Assembly: GCA_964590435.1 (NCBI GenBank)
Contig: CAZPWT010000046.1
Span: 1-64,000 of the forward strand
Source: WSZJ01 sp964590435
GTDB taxonomy: Bacteria > Planctomycetota > MHYJ01 > WSZJ01
Reading direction: 5' to 3'
DNA: 64,000 nucleotides
The first letter of the stretch is position 1. Each line of letters starts with the position of its first letter. The notes under the pieces are model-generated. The model was not told the DNA's origin. It worked only from the letters and a program-made list of their open reading frames with translations, and ran no database searches. Positions 17,360 to 26,043 of this stretch are shown here, one piece after another. A program made the translations under genes and the position numbers.

Positions 17360-18376
17360 ATGCGATTCAAAACCTCCGTCGCCCTCGCCGCGCTCCTGGG
17401 CGTCCCCGCCTTCGCGGGCGACCCGGTGTGGCAGTTCAAGCCGGGCAATACCTACACGTGGGACTGCTCCACCGAATTCCATTACCTCCAGCAGGGCATG
17501 ACCGTGGCCATGGGCGGCAACGGCCGCGGCGGGCAGGAGGGGGGCACCACGACCGAGGATCCGCAGTGGGAAACCGTGACCCTCAGGGCCACCGTCCTTG
17601 CCGTCGGGGATGACGGCGCCGGCCGCCTCGAGTTCACCGTCCAGGCCGTCCACATCGAAACCCGCTTCGACTCCAGCGGCGACCACGCCGACTGGGACTC
17701 CTCCAAGGCCAAGGAAACGGACATCGTCGCCTTCAAGCGCTACCAGGCGATCGTCGGCCACAAGTTCTCCGCCATCGTCAACGCCGACGGCACGCTTCGC
17801 GAGGTCAAGAACTCGGAATGGCCCGCGATCGACACGACCGGCATGAAGCCCGCGAAGAAGAACGAGCGCGAGGAGAAGGCCGCCGGCGCGACCCACGACC
17901 CGACCTCCGCCAGCGTCTGGCTCAACCTCATCTTCGGCACCACGCCGGAGAACAAGGGCGAGTGGACGCGGACGCTGAAGCTCCCCGAGGACGAGAAGCT
18001 GTCCTGCAAGGCCGACAACACCGAGCAGGTCGGCAAGTTCCTCTGCAGCAAGTCCCGGGTCCGCAGCTCCGACAAGGAGCGCGCCGTGAAGCCCGAAGAC
18101 GTGCTGGTGAAGGGCGGTTCGGGCGGCGGCGGGGTGGGCGACTATGCGATCGCGCTGTGCAAGGCGGCGCAGAAGAAGGGAACGATCTGGTTCTCGAAGC
18201 AGGCCGGCTGCCTGGTCAAGGTGGAGATGGAAGGCGCGACCGAGCTGGCCGAGGCGGGGCAGACGACCCGGACACACTTCAAGTGGGGCGTCGAGCTGAA
18301 GGAGAAGGGCGTCACGGAGCTGTTGCCGGGCGCCGGGAACACGCCGAGCAATCCGGAGCCGACGGAAACGAAGTAA
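17360..18376 (+). CDS. secreted protein of unknown function
   Basis: This encodes 338 residues from the ATG at 17360, chosen for its GGAGA at 17348-17352 and because it begins a clean signal peptide ending VPAFAGD. The mature protein contains acidic and Lys-rich beta-type sequence, one Cys early (about residue 36) and several later (CKADN, LCSKS, CLVK). Its layout resembles the DUF6263-like proteins common in planctomycetes, but this is only a resemblance. It is followed by a strong intrinsic terminator, so it is probably a single-gene unit. Confidence 0.75.
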   Translation: MRFKTSVALAALLGVPAFAGDPVWQFKPGNTYTWDCSTEFHYLQQGMTVAMGGNGRGGQEGGTTTEDPQWETVTLRATVLAVGDDGAGRLEFTVQAVHIETRFDSSGDHADWDSSKAKETDIVAFKRYQAIVGHKFSAIVNADGTLREVKNSEWPAIDTTGMKPAKKNEREEKAAGATHDPTSASVWLNLIFGTTPENKGEWTRTLKLPEDEKLSCKADNTEQVGKFLCSKSRVRSSDKERAVKPEDVLVKGGSGGGGVGDYAIALCKAAQKKGTIWFSKQAGCLVKVEMEGATELAEAGQTTRTHFKWGVELKEKGVTELLPGAGNTPSNPEPTETK

Positions 18377-18399
18377 GTTTCCGTCGAGGGGTTTGTGGG

Positions 18400-18432
18400 A
18401 CCCGGGGAGTGTGAGGACTCCCCGGGTTTTTT
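18400..18432 (+). terminator. rho-independent terminator
   Basis: An 11-bp perfect stem (18400-18410 with 18417-18427) closes a 6-nt loop and is followed by a T run at 18427-18432. It lies 24 bp after the stop of the secreted protein at 17360-18376. Its 3' arm is shared with the larger palindrome at 18421-18509. Confidence 0.85.
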
Positions 18433-18509
18433 CATGTCCCGAAAACCGGCGAGCGGGCGGCGCACCTGGCGCGCCGCTCGCCGGTTTTCGGGACATGAAA
18501 AAACCCGGG
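18421..18509. repeat. long perfect palindrome, candidate bidirectional terminator
   Basis: Two 36-bp arms (18421-18456 and 18474-18509) are exact reverse complements around a 17-base centre, which itself can pair in part. The left arm carries T6 and the right arm A6, so it can act as an intrinsic terminator on either strand. It overlaps and competes with the smaller terminator at 18400-18432. Both neighbouring genes are on the plus strand. Confidence 0.85.
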
Positions 18510-18639
18510 GACGAACGGCCCCTGACCAGACCGAAGACCGACAGCGGGAGGGCCGGCGGCCGGAGACGGGACCTTGGGCGGAAACGGGGCGGTTTTTGTG
18601 ATTTTCAGCGCCCTGCCCCCGATACAATCTCCCGTTCCC

Positions 18640-19626
18640 ATGGATTTCCTCTCCTTCGACAAGCAGCCCGGCGCCCTTCGCCCTACCTACGTCCTCGCGG
18701 GCGACCAGGCGGCGTTCCGGAGGCGGGCAGCGGAGAAGATCGCGGGGCTCGCGCCGGACGCGGACCTGCTCCGGCTGGACGCGGGAGAGGCCCCGGTGGG
18801 GAGGATCTCCGAGGAACTGCACACGCGGTCGTTCTTTTCCAAGCGAAAGGTGCTCCTGGTCCGCAACGCCGAGGCGTTCTTCCCACGCCCGAACGCCAAG
18901 GGGGCCGAGAAGCTCGACGCGCTGGCGGAGCTCGTCGCGGCCCACAAGGGCCCCGACGTCCTCATCCTCGACTGCGGCAAGTGGGACAAGCGCTACCGCG
19001 GCTCCAAGGCGATCGAAAAGGCCGCCGAGTTCGTCGACTGCGGGCCGCTTCAGGACCGCGATGTCCCCAAATGGTTCGAGCGGAGGGCCAAGGACCTCGG
19101 GACGACGTTTGCCGGAGGCGCCGCCGACGAGCTGTTCGCCCGCATCGGGAACGACCTGTCCCGGGGCGAAGCCGAACTCGAGAAGCTCCGCACGTACGCC
19201 GCGGGAAGGCCGATCGGGATCGAGGACGTCCGCACGATGGTCGAGCTCGAGCGGTCCTACGTCATCTGGGACCTCCTCGACGCCGTCGCCGTCGGCGATG
19301 CCCGCACCGCCCTCAAGATGCTCCGCGGGCACTTCCGCGACGGCGAAAAACTCGTCGCCCTCGTTGCCATGCTGCTCTGGAACGTCCGGCGGCTGGCGCA
19401 GGGCTACCGGGCCTACCGCAAGGGCGGCGCGGCGGAAATCCGGGCAAGAATCCGCATGCCGTGGGACAAGGTGGACGGGTTCGTGAAGCTCGCGTCGTCG
19501 TGGACGCCGGCGAAAACGCGGCTCTGGCTCCGGCTTCTCCTCGAAGCGGACCTGGACGCGAAATCGGGCGGCGACGAGGAACTGACGGGAGAAGTCCTGC
19601 TTCTCAAGCTGGCGCGGGCGTCGTAA
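18640..19626 (+). CDS. holA: DNA polymerase III delta subunit
   Basis: This encodes 328 residues from the ATG at 18640. It has the HolA layout: an N-terminal AAA-like fold beginning YVLAGDQAAFRRRAAEKI, a strand LLVRNAEAFF, a middle PDVLILDCGKWDKR segment, and a helical C-terminal collar domain (ALKMLRGHFRDGEKLVALVAMLLWNVRRL). The length fits the family. Delta opens the sliding clamp within the clamp-loader complex. The longer frame upstream (from 18574) lacks a good start context. It stands alone after the palindrome at 18421-18509. Confidence 0.9.
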   Translation: MDFLSFDKQPGALRPTYVLAGDQAAFRRRAAEKIAGLAPDADLLRLDAGEAPVGRISEELHTRSFFSKRKVLLVRNAEAFFPRPNAKGAEKLDALAELVAAHKGPDVLILDCGKWDKRYRGSKAIEKAAEFVDCGPLQDRDVPKWFERRAKDLGTTFAGGAADELFARIGNDLSRGEAELEKLRTYAAGRPIGIEDVRTMVELERSYVIWDLLDAVAVGDARTALKMLRGHFRDGEKLVALVAMLLWNVRRLAQGYRAYRKGGAAEIRARIRMPWDKVDGFVKLASSWTPAKTRLWLRLLLEADLDAKSGGDEELTGEVLLLKLARAS

Positions 19627-19638
19627 AGGGCGCAGCAT

Positions 19639-19667
19639 CGGGGGACGCTTCGATAAGCGCCCCCCGG
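19639..19667 (+). terminator. hairpin after holA, possible terminator
   Basis: An imperfect stem of about 10 bp (C-G5-A-CGCT with AGCG-C6-GG) closes a 6-nt loop 13 bp after the holA stop. The following TTCTT is a poor U-tract, so termination efficiency is uncertain. Confidence 0.35.
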
Positions 19668-19699
19668 TTCTTCACCCGAACGGAGCAAGGAGGCTGGCC

Positions 19700-19909
19700 A
19701 TGGTTGTGTTCTGCGTGCGGTGCGATACGTCGCTTCCCCTGGCGGACGTGACGATCAAGAGCGGCAAGGAGTACACGAGCCCGGACTACCTGTGCCCGAT
19801 GTGTCACCAGCCGGCGGCGGAGCCCGTGGCCGACGAGCAGGAGGACGAGCTGGGCGTGGACGAGCAGAACGACCTGATCGTGAAAGATGGGAAGGCCGCG
19901 AGACCGTAG
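19700..19909 (+). CDS. small zinc-ribbon-like protein
   Basis: This encodes 69 residues. Two CxxC knuckles (FCVRC near 5-8 and LCPMC near 32-35) form a likely zinc ribbon. An acidic tail rich in Glu and Asp follows. A strong AAGGAGG lies about 8 nt upstream of the ATG. The next gene, 35 bp downstream, encodes a Pro-rich single-pass membrane protein, so the two may be co-expressed. The function is unknown. Similar small zinc-ribbon proteins act in nucleic-acid or protein contacts. Confidence 0.75.
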   Translation: MVVFCVRCDTSLPLADVTIKSGKEYTSPDYLCPMCHQPAAEPVADEQEDELGVDEQNDLIVKDGKAARP

Positions 19910-19944
19910 AAGGGGTCCGGAACAAACACCCAGGAGACATCGAG

Positions 19945-21510
19945 ATGGCTCAACCGCCTGCTGGCCGTCCTCCCGCGAATCGTCCCTCGACCGTGCGTCC
20001 CGCCGGCGCTCCGGCGCCGGCCCCGCCGTCGCAGCGGGTGGCGCGTCCTGCCGCCCCGGCCCCGGCGCCGCCGTCGCAGCGCGTGCCCGCGGCCCCCGCC
20101 CGCCCGGCTGCCAGCCCGCCGTCGCAGCGCGTCGCCGCCGTCCCGCCCGCCCCCGCCAGGCCCGCCCCCGCTTCCCAGAAAATTCCGCTGCCCGCCGCGA
20201 AGCCGTCGCCGGGAACCCAGCGCATCTCCAAGGCCCCCGCGCCCCAGCCGGAGCCGCCGGGGGAAGCGCCTTCCGGGCCGCCTTCGAGCCGCGCGCGGAT
20301 GCAGCGCCCGGGTGGCGGCGCGCCGGTCCCGGTGCCTGCCGCCGAGCGGAAGCCGCTCGGGAAGGGGCGGCTGATCTTCAACCTGTCGATCTTCCTGTCG
20401 ATCCCGGTCTGCATCGCGATCATCGCTTACGGGGTGTGGAAGAAGGGCGTGAAGGGGGTCGCCAAGGGGATCAAGGACAAGGCGACGGACGTGGGCAAGC
20501 AGCCGGAGAACGTCGGTCCGCAGGTGACCGATGAGCAGAAGAAGTTCGACGAGATCCAGGAGAAGTACGTCAAGGTGGCCGAGACGAAGTTCCAGATCGC
20601 GGAACTGAAGGACACCCCGGAGGAAAAGAAGCTCGAGCTGTGGAAGGAAGTCGTGGCGCTGGACGAGGAGTACATCCAGGTCATGACGCCGATCCTCGAG
20701 GACCCGCGCTACAAAGGCGAGGGGTTCGGGTGGATGTCCAAGAACGTCGACGTGGCGATGCAGCGGCTCCGCCTGCTGCGCGACCGCATCCGCGCCGCCG
20801 GGCCGAAGGAGGAAGAGAAGCCGCCGGAACCCAACACGCGCGCCCTCGGCGCCATCGCCGGCTGGAACGGCACCGCCCAGAAGCTCGCGATCATCTTCTT
20901 CCCCAAGGACGCTTCCCCCGCCGACCCCGCCGCCGCCGCTTCGGACTTCGGCGGGACGATCGGCCGCACGGGTTCGGAGCTGAAGGACCTCCCGGCCGAG
21001 CGGGCGTGGGAGCTCATCAAGGGCACGGTGAAGGAGGACATCGAGAAGCTCGACGCCGACGCGAAGAAGGGGAAGTGCGAGGAGCTGTCGAAGGGCGTGC
21101 AGGTGTTCGAGGCGACGAAGTTCCCGGCGGACTTCGGCTACCTGAAGCAGCTCTCGGGCTACTACTACAAGGACCAGTTCGCGCGGGCGAAGGTGCAGAT
21201 CCACGACGACCGCGGCGTGTCGGCGTTCAAGGAGTACTGGGCGCTGACGACGCAGGCGATCGGGACGCCGGTGAAGGGCTGGGAGAACGTGTCCGCCGGC
21301 CTGTGCGAGTGGCGGATGACGTGGAAGAAGGAAGGCGTGGTCTACCGCCTCAACGCGATCGGCACGAAGAACGGCATGGACCTGACGTTCGCCGCGTACA
21401 ACGAGACGAACTGGAAGGCTCTCGCCGAGGAGCGCGGGGACAAGGACATCTTCGAGGAAGACAAGCAGGAGGATTGGGCGGACCGCACGCCGAAGGAACC
21501 GCCGCAGTAA
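19945..21510 (+). CDS. Pro/Ala-rich single-pass membrane protein
   Basis: This encodes 521 residues from the ATG at 19945 (AGGAG at 19932-19936). The first 135 residues are disordered, rich in Pro and Ala, with repeated PPSQRV motifs at about 27-32, 42-47 and 58-63. One membrane helix lies at about 143-165, followed by a basic stretch and a Lys/Glu-rich, partly coiled-coil C-terminal region. With no signal peptide and a long N-terminal arm, the N-terminus is probably cytoplasmic. The family is not recognised. The transcript ends at a strong hairpin at 21526-21555. Confidence 0.8.
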   Translation: MAQPPAGRPPANRPSTVRPAGAPAPAPPSQRVARPAAPAPAPPSQRVPAAPARPAASPPSQRVAAVPPAPARPAPASQKIPLPAAKPSPGTQRISKAPAPQPEPPGEAPSGPPSSRARMQRPGGGAPVPVPAAERKPLGKGRLIFNLSIFLSIPVCIAIIAYGVWKKGVKGVAKGIKDKATDVGKQPENVGPQVTDEQKKFDEIQEKYVKVAETKFQIAELKDTPEEKKLELWKEVVALDEEYIQVMTPILEDPRYKGEGFGWMSKNVDVAMQRLRLLRDRIRAAGPKEEEKPPEPNTRALGAIAGWNGTAQKLAIIFFPKDASPADPAAAASDFGGTIGRTGSELKDLPAERAWELIKGTVKEDIEKLDADAKKGKCEELSKGVQVFEATKFPADFGYLKQLSGYYYKDQFARAKVQIHDDRGVSAFKEYWALTTQAIGTPVKGWENVSAGLCEWRMTWKKEGVVYRLNAIGTKNGMDLTFAAYNETNWKALAEERGDKDIFEEDKQEDWADRTPKEPPQ

Positions 21511-21525
21511 CGATCCGGAATTGCC

Positions 21526-21555
21526 AAAGAGCCGGCCGCGAGGCCGGCTCTTTTT
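21526..21555 (+). terminator. strong rho-independent terminator
   Basis: A 12-bp perfect stem (21526-21537 with 21542-21553) is capped by a GCGA tetraloop of the GNRA type and followed by a T run to 21555. It lies 15 bp after the Pro-rich membrane protein gene. The symmetric A/T flanks mean it may also work in reverse. Confidence 0.9.
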
Positions 21556-21594
21556 GTTGAACGGCGTTTCAAATTCGCCCGGCCCCGCGATACG

Positions 21595-22893
21595 ATGACT
21601 CCCCCGATGCTCCGCGCCCCGCTCCTCCTCGCTCTCCTCGCGCTTCCCGCGGCCGCCGACGTCCTGTCCCCGACGCTCAGCGTGCAGGCCTCGGGGGAGA
21701 ACCTCGTGCTGCGCCTCGACGGCACGGCGGACGTGCCGCGCGCCGCGGCGGACTGGGGGCCGCTGGTGAACGTGGAGTACCTGTTCGTGCCGGTGATCGT
21801 GGAGAAGCGGCTGGAGCGGGTGCTCGGGGTGGTGACGTGGACGGTGAAGAGCGAGCGCGAGGGGGCGGAGGTGTCGCTGGGGTTCGGGCGGGCGAGGATC
21901 TCGAGCGACGCGGTCGCAGACAATCCGCCGTACCTCGAGGCGCGGCCGTTCGTGGTCGCGGGGCAGTTCCCGGGGATCTACCGCGCGCGGCTGGTGCTCG
22001 ACCCGGCGCGCCAGTCGGTCCGGCTGCGCGCGCGGCCGCTTCCCGCCGCGTCGGCGATGGCGCAGGCGCGGTGGGGCGATCCGGCCGACCTCCCGGTGAG
22101 GATGCGCGAACTCCGGCGCCTGGTGGAAGAGGACGCCGCGACGATCCAGCGGCTCGGCCGGGACCTCGAGGGGCTCTGGGGCCGGTGGCGCTCGGCGGCC
22201 CGCGCCGGGGACGAGTGGACGGCGGAGCTCGCGGAGTGGCGCGCCCGGATGGAGACCCTTCCGCCGAGGAACGACCGCCGGCCGGCGCACGCGATCATGG
22301 GCTCGATGCCGGCGGCGCGGGGCGCGATTGCGGAGGCCTGCGCGGCGCTCCAGGCGCTGGCCGAGGCCTGCGAGACGGCGATGGGGGAGCCGGCGGCGAA
22401 GCGGCAGTCCCTGCCGCGAGTCGAGCTGGCCGCTGCGAGGGCGCACGCCGCGCTGCTGGGGCTCGATCGCGCAGCCGGCGACCGGGCGGCCCTTCCGGAT
22501 TCCGAGCGCGCCGCCGCGGCGCTGGCTGCGCTTCGCGGCGCGCCGGCGGCGTTCCGGGAATGGTATGAAGGCTGGAAGAGCGGGCGGCCGGGGCACGCGG
22601 CGGAGGACTGGCCTGCGGCGCGGGTGCGGTTCGAGGAGGAACTGACGGAGGCGCTGTTCGAGCTGGGGCACGCATCGCGCCCCGGGCAGTACGCGGGCCT
22701 GGCGGAGCTGGCGCGCCTGCTGCTGGCGGACCTGCCGCCGGGGCCGGGGCGAAATCCGTCTCTTCTCTCCGCGTACGCATCGCGTATCCTGAAGGAGACG
22801 GCGGCGCCGCTGGACGAGGGATGGGCGTCGTTCTGCGCGGAGCAGGTGGAGTTGCGGCTGGGGCGTCTGGAGAAGGACCTGGAGACGAGGTAG
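21595..22893 (+). CDS. secreted helical protein of unknown function
   Basis: This encodes 432 residues from 21595. A second in-frame ATG at 21607 would give a tidier signal peptide (MLRAPLLLALLALPAAADV), and neither start has a clear Shine-Dalgarno sequence. The N-terminal quarter is beta-rich and suggests an Ig- or C2-like domain. The rest is Arg/Ala/Glu-rich helix. It sits 9 bp upstream of the LeuA-family gene on the same strand, which suggests an operon. No family is recognised. Confidence 0.7.
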   Translation: MTPPMLRAPLLLALLALPAAADVLSPTLSVQASGENLVLRLDGTADVPRAAADWGPLVNVEYLFVPVIVEKRLERVLGVVTWTVKSEREGAEVSLGFGRARISSDAVADNPPYLEARPFVVAGQFPGIYRARLVLDPARQSVRLRARPLPAASAMAQARWGDPADLPVRMRELRRLVEEDAATIQRLGRDLEGLWGRWRSAARAGDEWTAELAEWRARMETLPPRNDRRPAHAIMGSMPAARGAIAEACAALQALAEACETAMGEPAAKRQSLPRVELAAARAHAALLGLDRAAGDRAALPDSERAAAALAALRGAPAAFREWYEGWKSGRPGHAAEDWPAARVRFEEELTEALFELGHASRPGQYAGLAELARLLLADLPPGPGRNPSLLSAYASRILKETAAPLDEGWASFCAEQVELRLGRLEKDLETR

Positions 22894-22902
22894 GAGCGCA
22901 CC

Positions 22903-24156
22903 ATGACGAACGAACATCCGGCGGAATCCGACCTGATTTACGACTGGAACCTGACGGACCCGACGCGGGGCCGCGAGAAGCAGCGGCGTCACATCGAGCT
23001 GGACGACGAGACGCTGAGGGACGGCCTGCAGAACCCGAGCGTCGTGACGCCGACGAAGGAGCAGAAGATCGCGATCCTTCACCTGATGGAGAAGCTGGGG
23101 GTCGATTCGCTGGACATCGGGCTTCCGGGCGCGGGTCCGAAGCACCTGGACGACGCGCTGGCGCTGGCGAACGAGATCGTGGCGAAGAAGATGCGGATCG
23201 CCGCGAACTGCGCCGGGCGGACGGTCGAGAGCGACATTTCCCCGATGGTCGAGGTGCAGCAGAGGTCCGGGCTGCCGATCGAGGCGTCGCTGTTCATCGG
23301 GTCGAGCCCGATCCGGCAGTACGCGGAGAACTGGACGCTCGACATGATGCTGGAGCATTCGAAAAAGGCGGTGACGTTCGCGGTGAAGCACGGGCTGTCG
23401 GTGATGTACGTGACCGAGGACACGACCCGGGCGCACCCCGACACGCTTCGGGCCCTCTACACCGCGGCGATCGATTGCGGCGCGACGCGGATCTGCCTGT
23501 GCGACACGGTGGGGCACTCGACGCCGGACGGGGTGCGGCGGCTGGTGGAGTTCATGAAGGGCGTGGTAGAGCGGACGGGGCAGAAGGTGAAGATCGACTG
23601 GCACGGGCACAAGGACCGCGGGCTGGACATCGCCAACACGATGGCGGCGGTGGAGGCCGGCGTGAACCGCGTGCACGGCGCGGCGCTGGGGATCGGCGAG
23701 CGGGCCGGGAACACGCCGATGGAGCTGATCCTCTGCAACCTCTACCTGTACGGCTACATCGACCGCGACCTGTCCGCGATCGGCGACTACTGCCGCGCGG
23801 TCGGCGAGGCGTGCCACGTGCCGATCCCGAACAACTACCCCGTCGTCGGGCGGGACGCGTTCGAGACGGGAACCGGCGTCCACGCCGCCGCCGTGATCAA
23901 GGCCCTCAAGAAGGGCGACAAGTGGCTCGCCGACCGGATCTATTCCGGCGTCCCGGCCACCGAGTTCGGGCGCGAGCAGGTCGTGCGCGTCGGCCCCATG
24001 AGCGGACGTTCGAACGTGATCTACTGGCTCGAGAAGCGCGGCATCCCCGCCACGGATGCGCTCGTCGACCGCATTTTCCAGGCAGCCAAGGCGTCCAACC
24101 GCATGCTCGAGGACGCCGAGGTGGAAAAACTGGCCGTCGCTTCAGCAGCCCGGTGA
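22903..24156 (+). CDS. LeuA/homocitrate-synthase-family acyltransferase, short form
   Basis: This encodes 417 residues. The family signature DETLRDGLQNPSV (35-47) supplies the metal- and substrate-binding D/R/Q residues. The metal-binding HGH is at 234-236, and the GIGERAGNTPME loop (263-274) matches the isopropylmalate/homocitrate synthase pattern. These enzymes condense acetyl-CoA with a 2-oxo acid. The C-terminal allosteric LeuA dimer domain of full 2-isopropylmalate synthases (over 500 residues) is absent. The enzyme may therefore be feedback-insensitive or act as a homocitrate, citramalate or related synthase. Its stop overlaps the GTG start of the ClpP-like gene. Confidence 0.85.
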   Translation: MTNEHPAESDLIYDWNLTDPTRGREKQRRHIELDDETLRDGLQNPSVVTPTKEQKIAILHLMEKLGVDSLDIGLPGAGPKHLDDALALANEIVAKKMRIAANCAGRTVESDISPMVEVQQRSGLPIEASLFIGSSPIRQYAENWTLDMMLEHSKKAVTFAVKHGLSVMYVTEDTTRAHPDTLRALYTAAIDCGATRICLCDTVGHSTPDGVRRLVEFMKGVVERTGQKVKIDWHGHKDRGLDIANTMAAVEAGVNRVHGAALGIGERAGNTPMELILCNLYLYGYIDRDLSAIGDYCRAVGEACHVPIPNNYPVVGRDAFETGTGVHAAAVIKALKKGDKWLADRIYSGVPATEFGREQVVRVGPMSGRSNVIYWLEKRGIPATDALVDRIFQAAKASNRMLEDAEVEKLAVASAAR

Positions 24157-25337
24157 GCAAGCGCTCGCGGAGCGAACGTCGCCAGCGTCGCGAACAGGCG
24201 CGCGCGGGGTCGGGCGTCCGTGAGCTTCCAGGCCCGCCGCCGGCCGAGAAGAAGCCGGCGTCGGAGCCGGCGGAGGCTCCCGCCCGTGCTCCGGAGCCGG
24301 AGCTCCCGAAGGAGCGCCCGAACGCCGGGCCGAGCTCCGTCATCCGCCGCACGACCGTGAACCCTGCTGAGTTGCCGCCTGCCCTTCGCGCCGCCCGCCC
24401 TCCCGAGCCCGGCGTCGAGACCGTTCCGGCGGCGCACCTGCTGGAGCCCCAGCCGGCCACCGCTCCCGGCTCGCCCGTGAATGAGCCTCCCACCGCGCCG
24501 ACGCGCCGGGAGGAGATTCCCGAAGGCAAGCTCACGCGCTCGCCGAAGTCCCGCACGTCGGAGCCGCCGGCTCCGAAAAAGAAGCGTCCGGTGTCGGAGG
24601 CGAAGCGGAGCGCCGCGCCGAAGGTGCGCGAGGCGACGAAGCCGCCGGCCACGCCCGGCGCGCCGTCGCCGCGCATGAACGAAACGCGCGGGATCCCGGC
24701 CGCCGCCGTGGCGCCTCCCCAGGCCCCGCCGTCGCCTCCTCCTCCCGCCGCTCCTCCCGAGCCGTCCAGCGGCACCCTCGCGGGGTTCGTCAACGCCACC
24801 CGCCGGCTCATCAACAAGTGGACCGGCGCGCCGCCCGAGGTCCGCATTTCGCTCCCGCAGGGCGACCTCAAGCTCTTCAAGATCTCCGGCCACATCGACG
24901 ATCGCCTCGCCCTCCAGGCCGCGACCTGGATGCTCTTCGTCCAGGCGATGAAGGCCGATGCCGACCTCACGCTCTCCATCGACTCCACGGGCGGCTCGCT
25001 CACGGCGGGCCTGTCGCTCATCGACGTGATGCTCAAGGCCAAGTGCCGGATCCGGACGCACTGCGTCCGCCAGGCGCAGGGGATCGCGTCGATCGTCCTC
25101 GCCGCCGGGACGCCGGGATTCCGCACGATCACCCGCTCGTCGCTCATCACCGTTCCCGGCGCGCCCGGCACCGGCGACGGCAAGACGGCCGCCGTCTTCT
25201 CCCCGCGCGTCATCACCGCCATCGCCGCCGCCACGCGCCGCACGAACTCCGAGGTCGAGAAGGACCTCCTCAAGCTCAAGGCCGTCACCCCCAAGCTCGC
25301 CGTCAAGCACGGGCTCGCCGACGCCGTCGCCGTCTGA
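24153..25337 (+). CDS. ClpP-like protein with long disordered arm, degenerate triad
   Basis: This encodes 394 residues from a GTG that overlaps the previous stop (GTGA, 24153-24156). Residues 1 to about 205 are Pro/Ala/Arg/Lys-rich and disordered. Residues about 228-394 match the ClpP fold: KISGHIDD, then LSIDSTGGSLTAGLSLID (273-290; ClpP has INSPGGSVTAG), then QGIASIVLAAG (309-319) with the nucleophile position at Ser313. The ClpP catalytic His, in an MIHQP-type motif, aligns by eye with Thr333 (LITVP). Proteolysis is therefore doubtful. A HGLADAV ending matches the ClpP YGLVDxV. It may be an inactive or scaffold paralogue of the SppA/ClpP superfamily. Confidence 0.75.
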   Translation: MSKRSRSERRQRREQARAGSGVRELPGPPPAEKKPASEPAEAPARAPEPELPKERPNAGPSSVIRRTTVNPAELPPALRAARPPEPGVETVPAAHLLEPQPATAPGSPVNEPPTAPTRREEIPEGKLTRSPKSRTSEPPAPKKKRPVSEAKRSAAPKVREATKPPATPGAPSPRMNETRGIPAAAVAPPQAPPSPPPPAAPPEPSSGTLAGFVNATRRLINKWTGAPPEVRISLPQGDLKLFKISGHIDDRLALQAATWMLFVQAMKADADLTLSIDSTGGSLTAGLSLIDVMLKAKCRIRTHCVRQAQGIASIVLAAGTPGFRTITRSSLITVPGAPGTGDGKTAAVFSPRVITAIAAATRRTNSEVEKDLLKLKAVTPKLAVKHGLADAVAV

Positions 25338-25359
25338 TCGCCCGCCCACGGAGCCTGCC

Positions 25360-26043
25360 ATGGACCTTACGTTCGCTGTCTCGGCCGGCGCCCTCGCTGC
25401 CGTCATCGCCGGCCTCTATCTCCTCCGCCGCCGCTCCGCCGCAGCCCCGGCGCCCCGCCCCCGCGTCGCCACCGACCGCGATCTCATCGAGGAAGACATC
25501 GCCCGCCAGATCGAGGCCGGCCGCGCTTCCATCCGCAACCACCACTACGTCTTCGCCCACGTCGCCCTCCGCCAGCTCTTCTTCGATAAGCCCGAGGGCT
25601 TCCTCGGCGTCCTCTCCTCCCCCCGCGCCCCGCAGCTCCTCAAGGACCTGTGGCTGGAGGTGGGGAAGCGCGTGTCGGATGCGGGGGAAGGGGCGATCCT
25701 GCCGCCCGATGGGCTGTTCGCGACGGTGGGCGCGCTGGGCCCGCGGCCGTGCGCGGTGGTGACGCTGCCGAAACCCGAGGGGATCACGGAAGCGTTCATG
25801 GTGGCGGCGGTGGTGAACGCTTCGATCGAGGGGGAAGGCGAGGACGCGAAGCTCGTCCCGATCGGGGACCCGCCGGCGTTCTACTACACGCTCGAGAAGG
25901 GGATGAGCGACCCGGGGAAAACGAGGACGGTGCTCTGCTCCTGGAACGCGGAAGACTCGCACGCCAACTACGGGGACGGCCCCGCGCCGGAGCCGCGCGC
26001 GTTCCTCGGCGCGGTGGAAAAGCTGATTTCGGGCAAGGCCTGA
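25360..26043 (+). CDS. membrane-anchored protein of unknown function
   Basis: This encodes 227 residues. One N-terminal membrane helix (about 5-22) is followed by basic residues and a soluble alpha/beta part (for example GLFATVGALGPRPCAVVTLPKPEG). No family is recognised. It starts 22 bp after the ClpP-like gene and is probably in the same operon. Its last 76 bases overlap the 3' end of the convergent RNase H-like gene, so both C-termini are encoded by the same DNA on opposite strands. Confidence 0.75.
   Translation: MDLTFAVSAGALAAVIAGLYLLRRRSAAAPAPRPRVATDRDLIEEDIARQIEAGRASIRNHHYVFAHVALRQLFFDKPEGFLGVLSSPRAPQLLKDLWLEVGKRVSDAGEGAILPPDGLFATVGALGPRPCAVVTLPKPEGITEAFMVAAVVNASIEGEGEDAKLVPIGDPPAFYYTLEKGMSDPGKTRTVLCSWNAEDSHANYGDGPAPEPRAFLGAVEKLISGKA

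Noticed and set aside
19804..23883. A 1359-residue minus-strand open frame
   Set aside because: It lies antisense to four supported genes and has the Arg/His/Leu-rich composition of a shadow frame.
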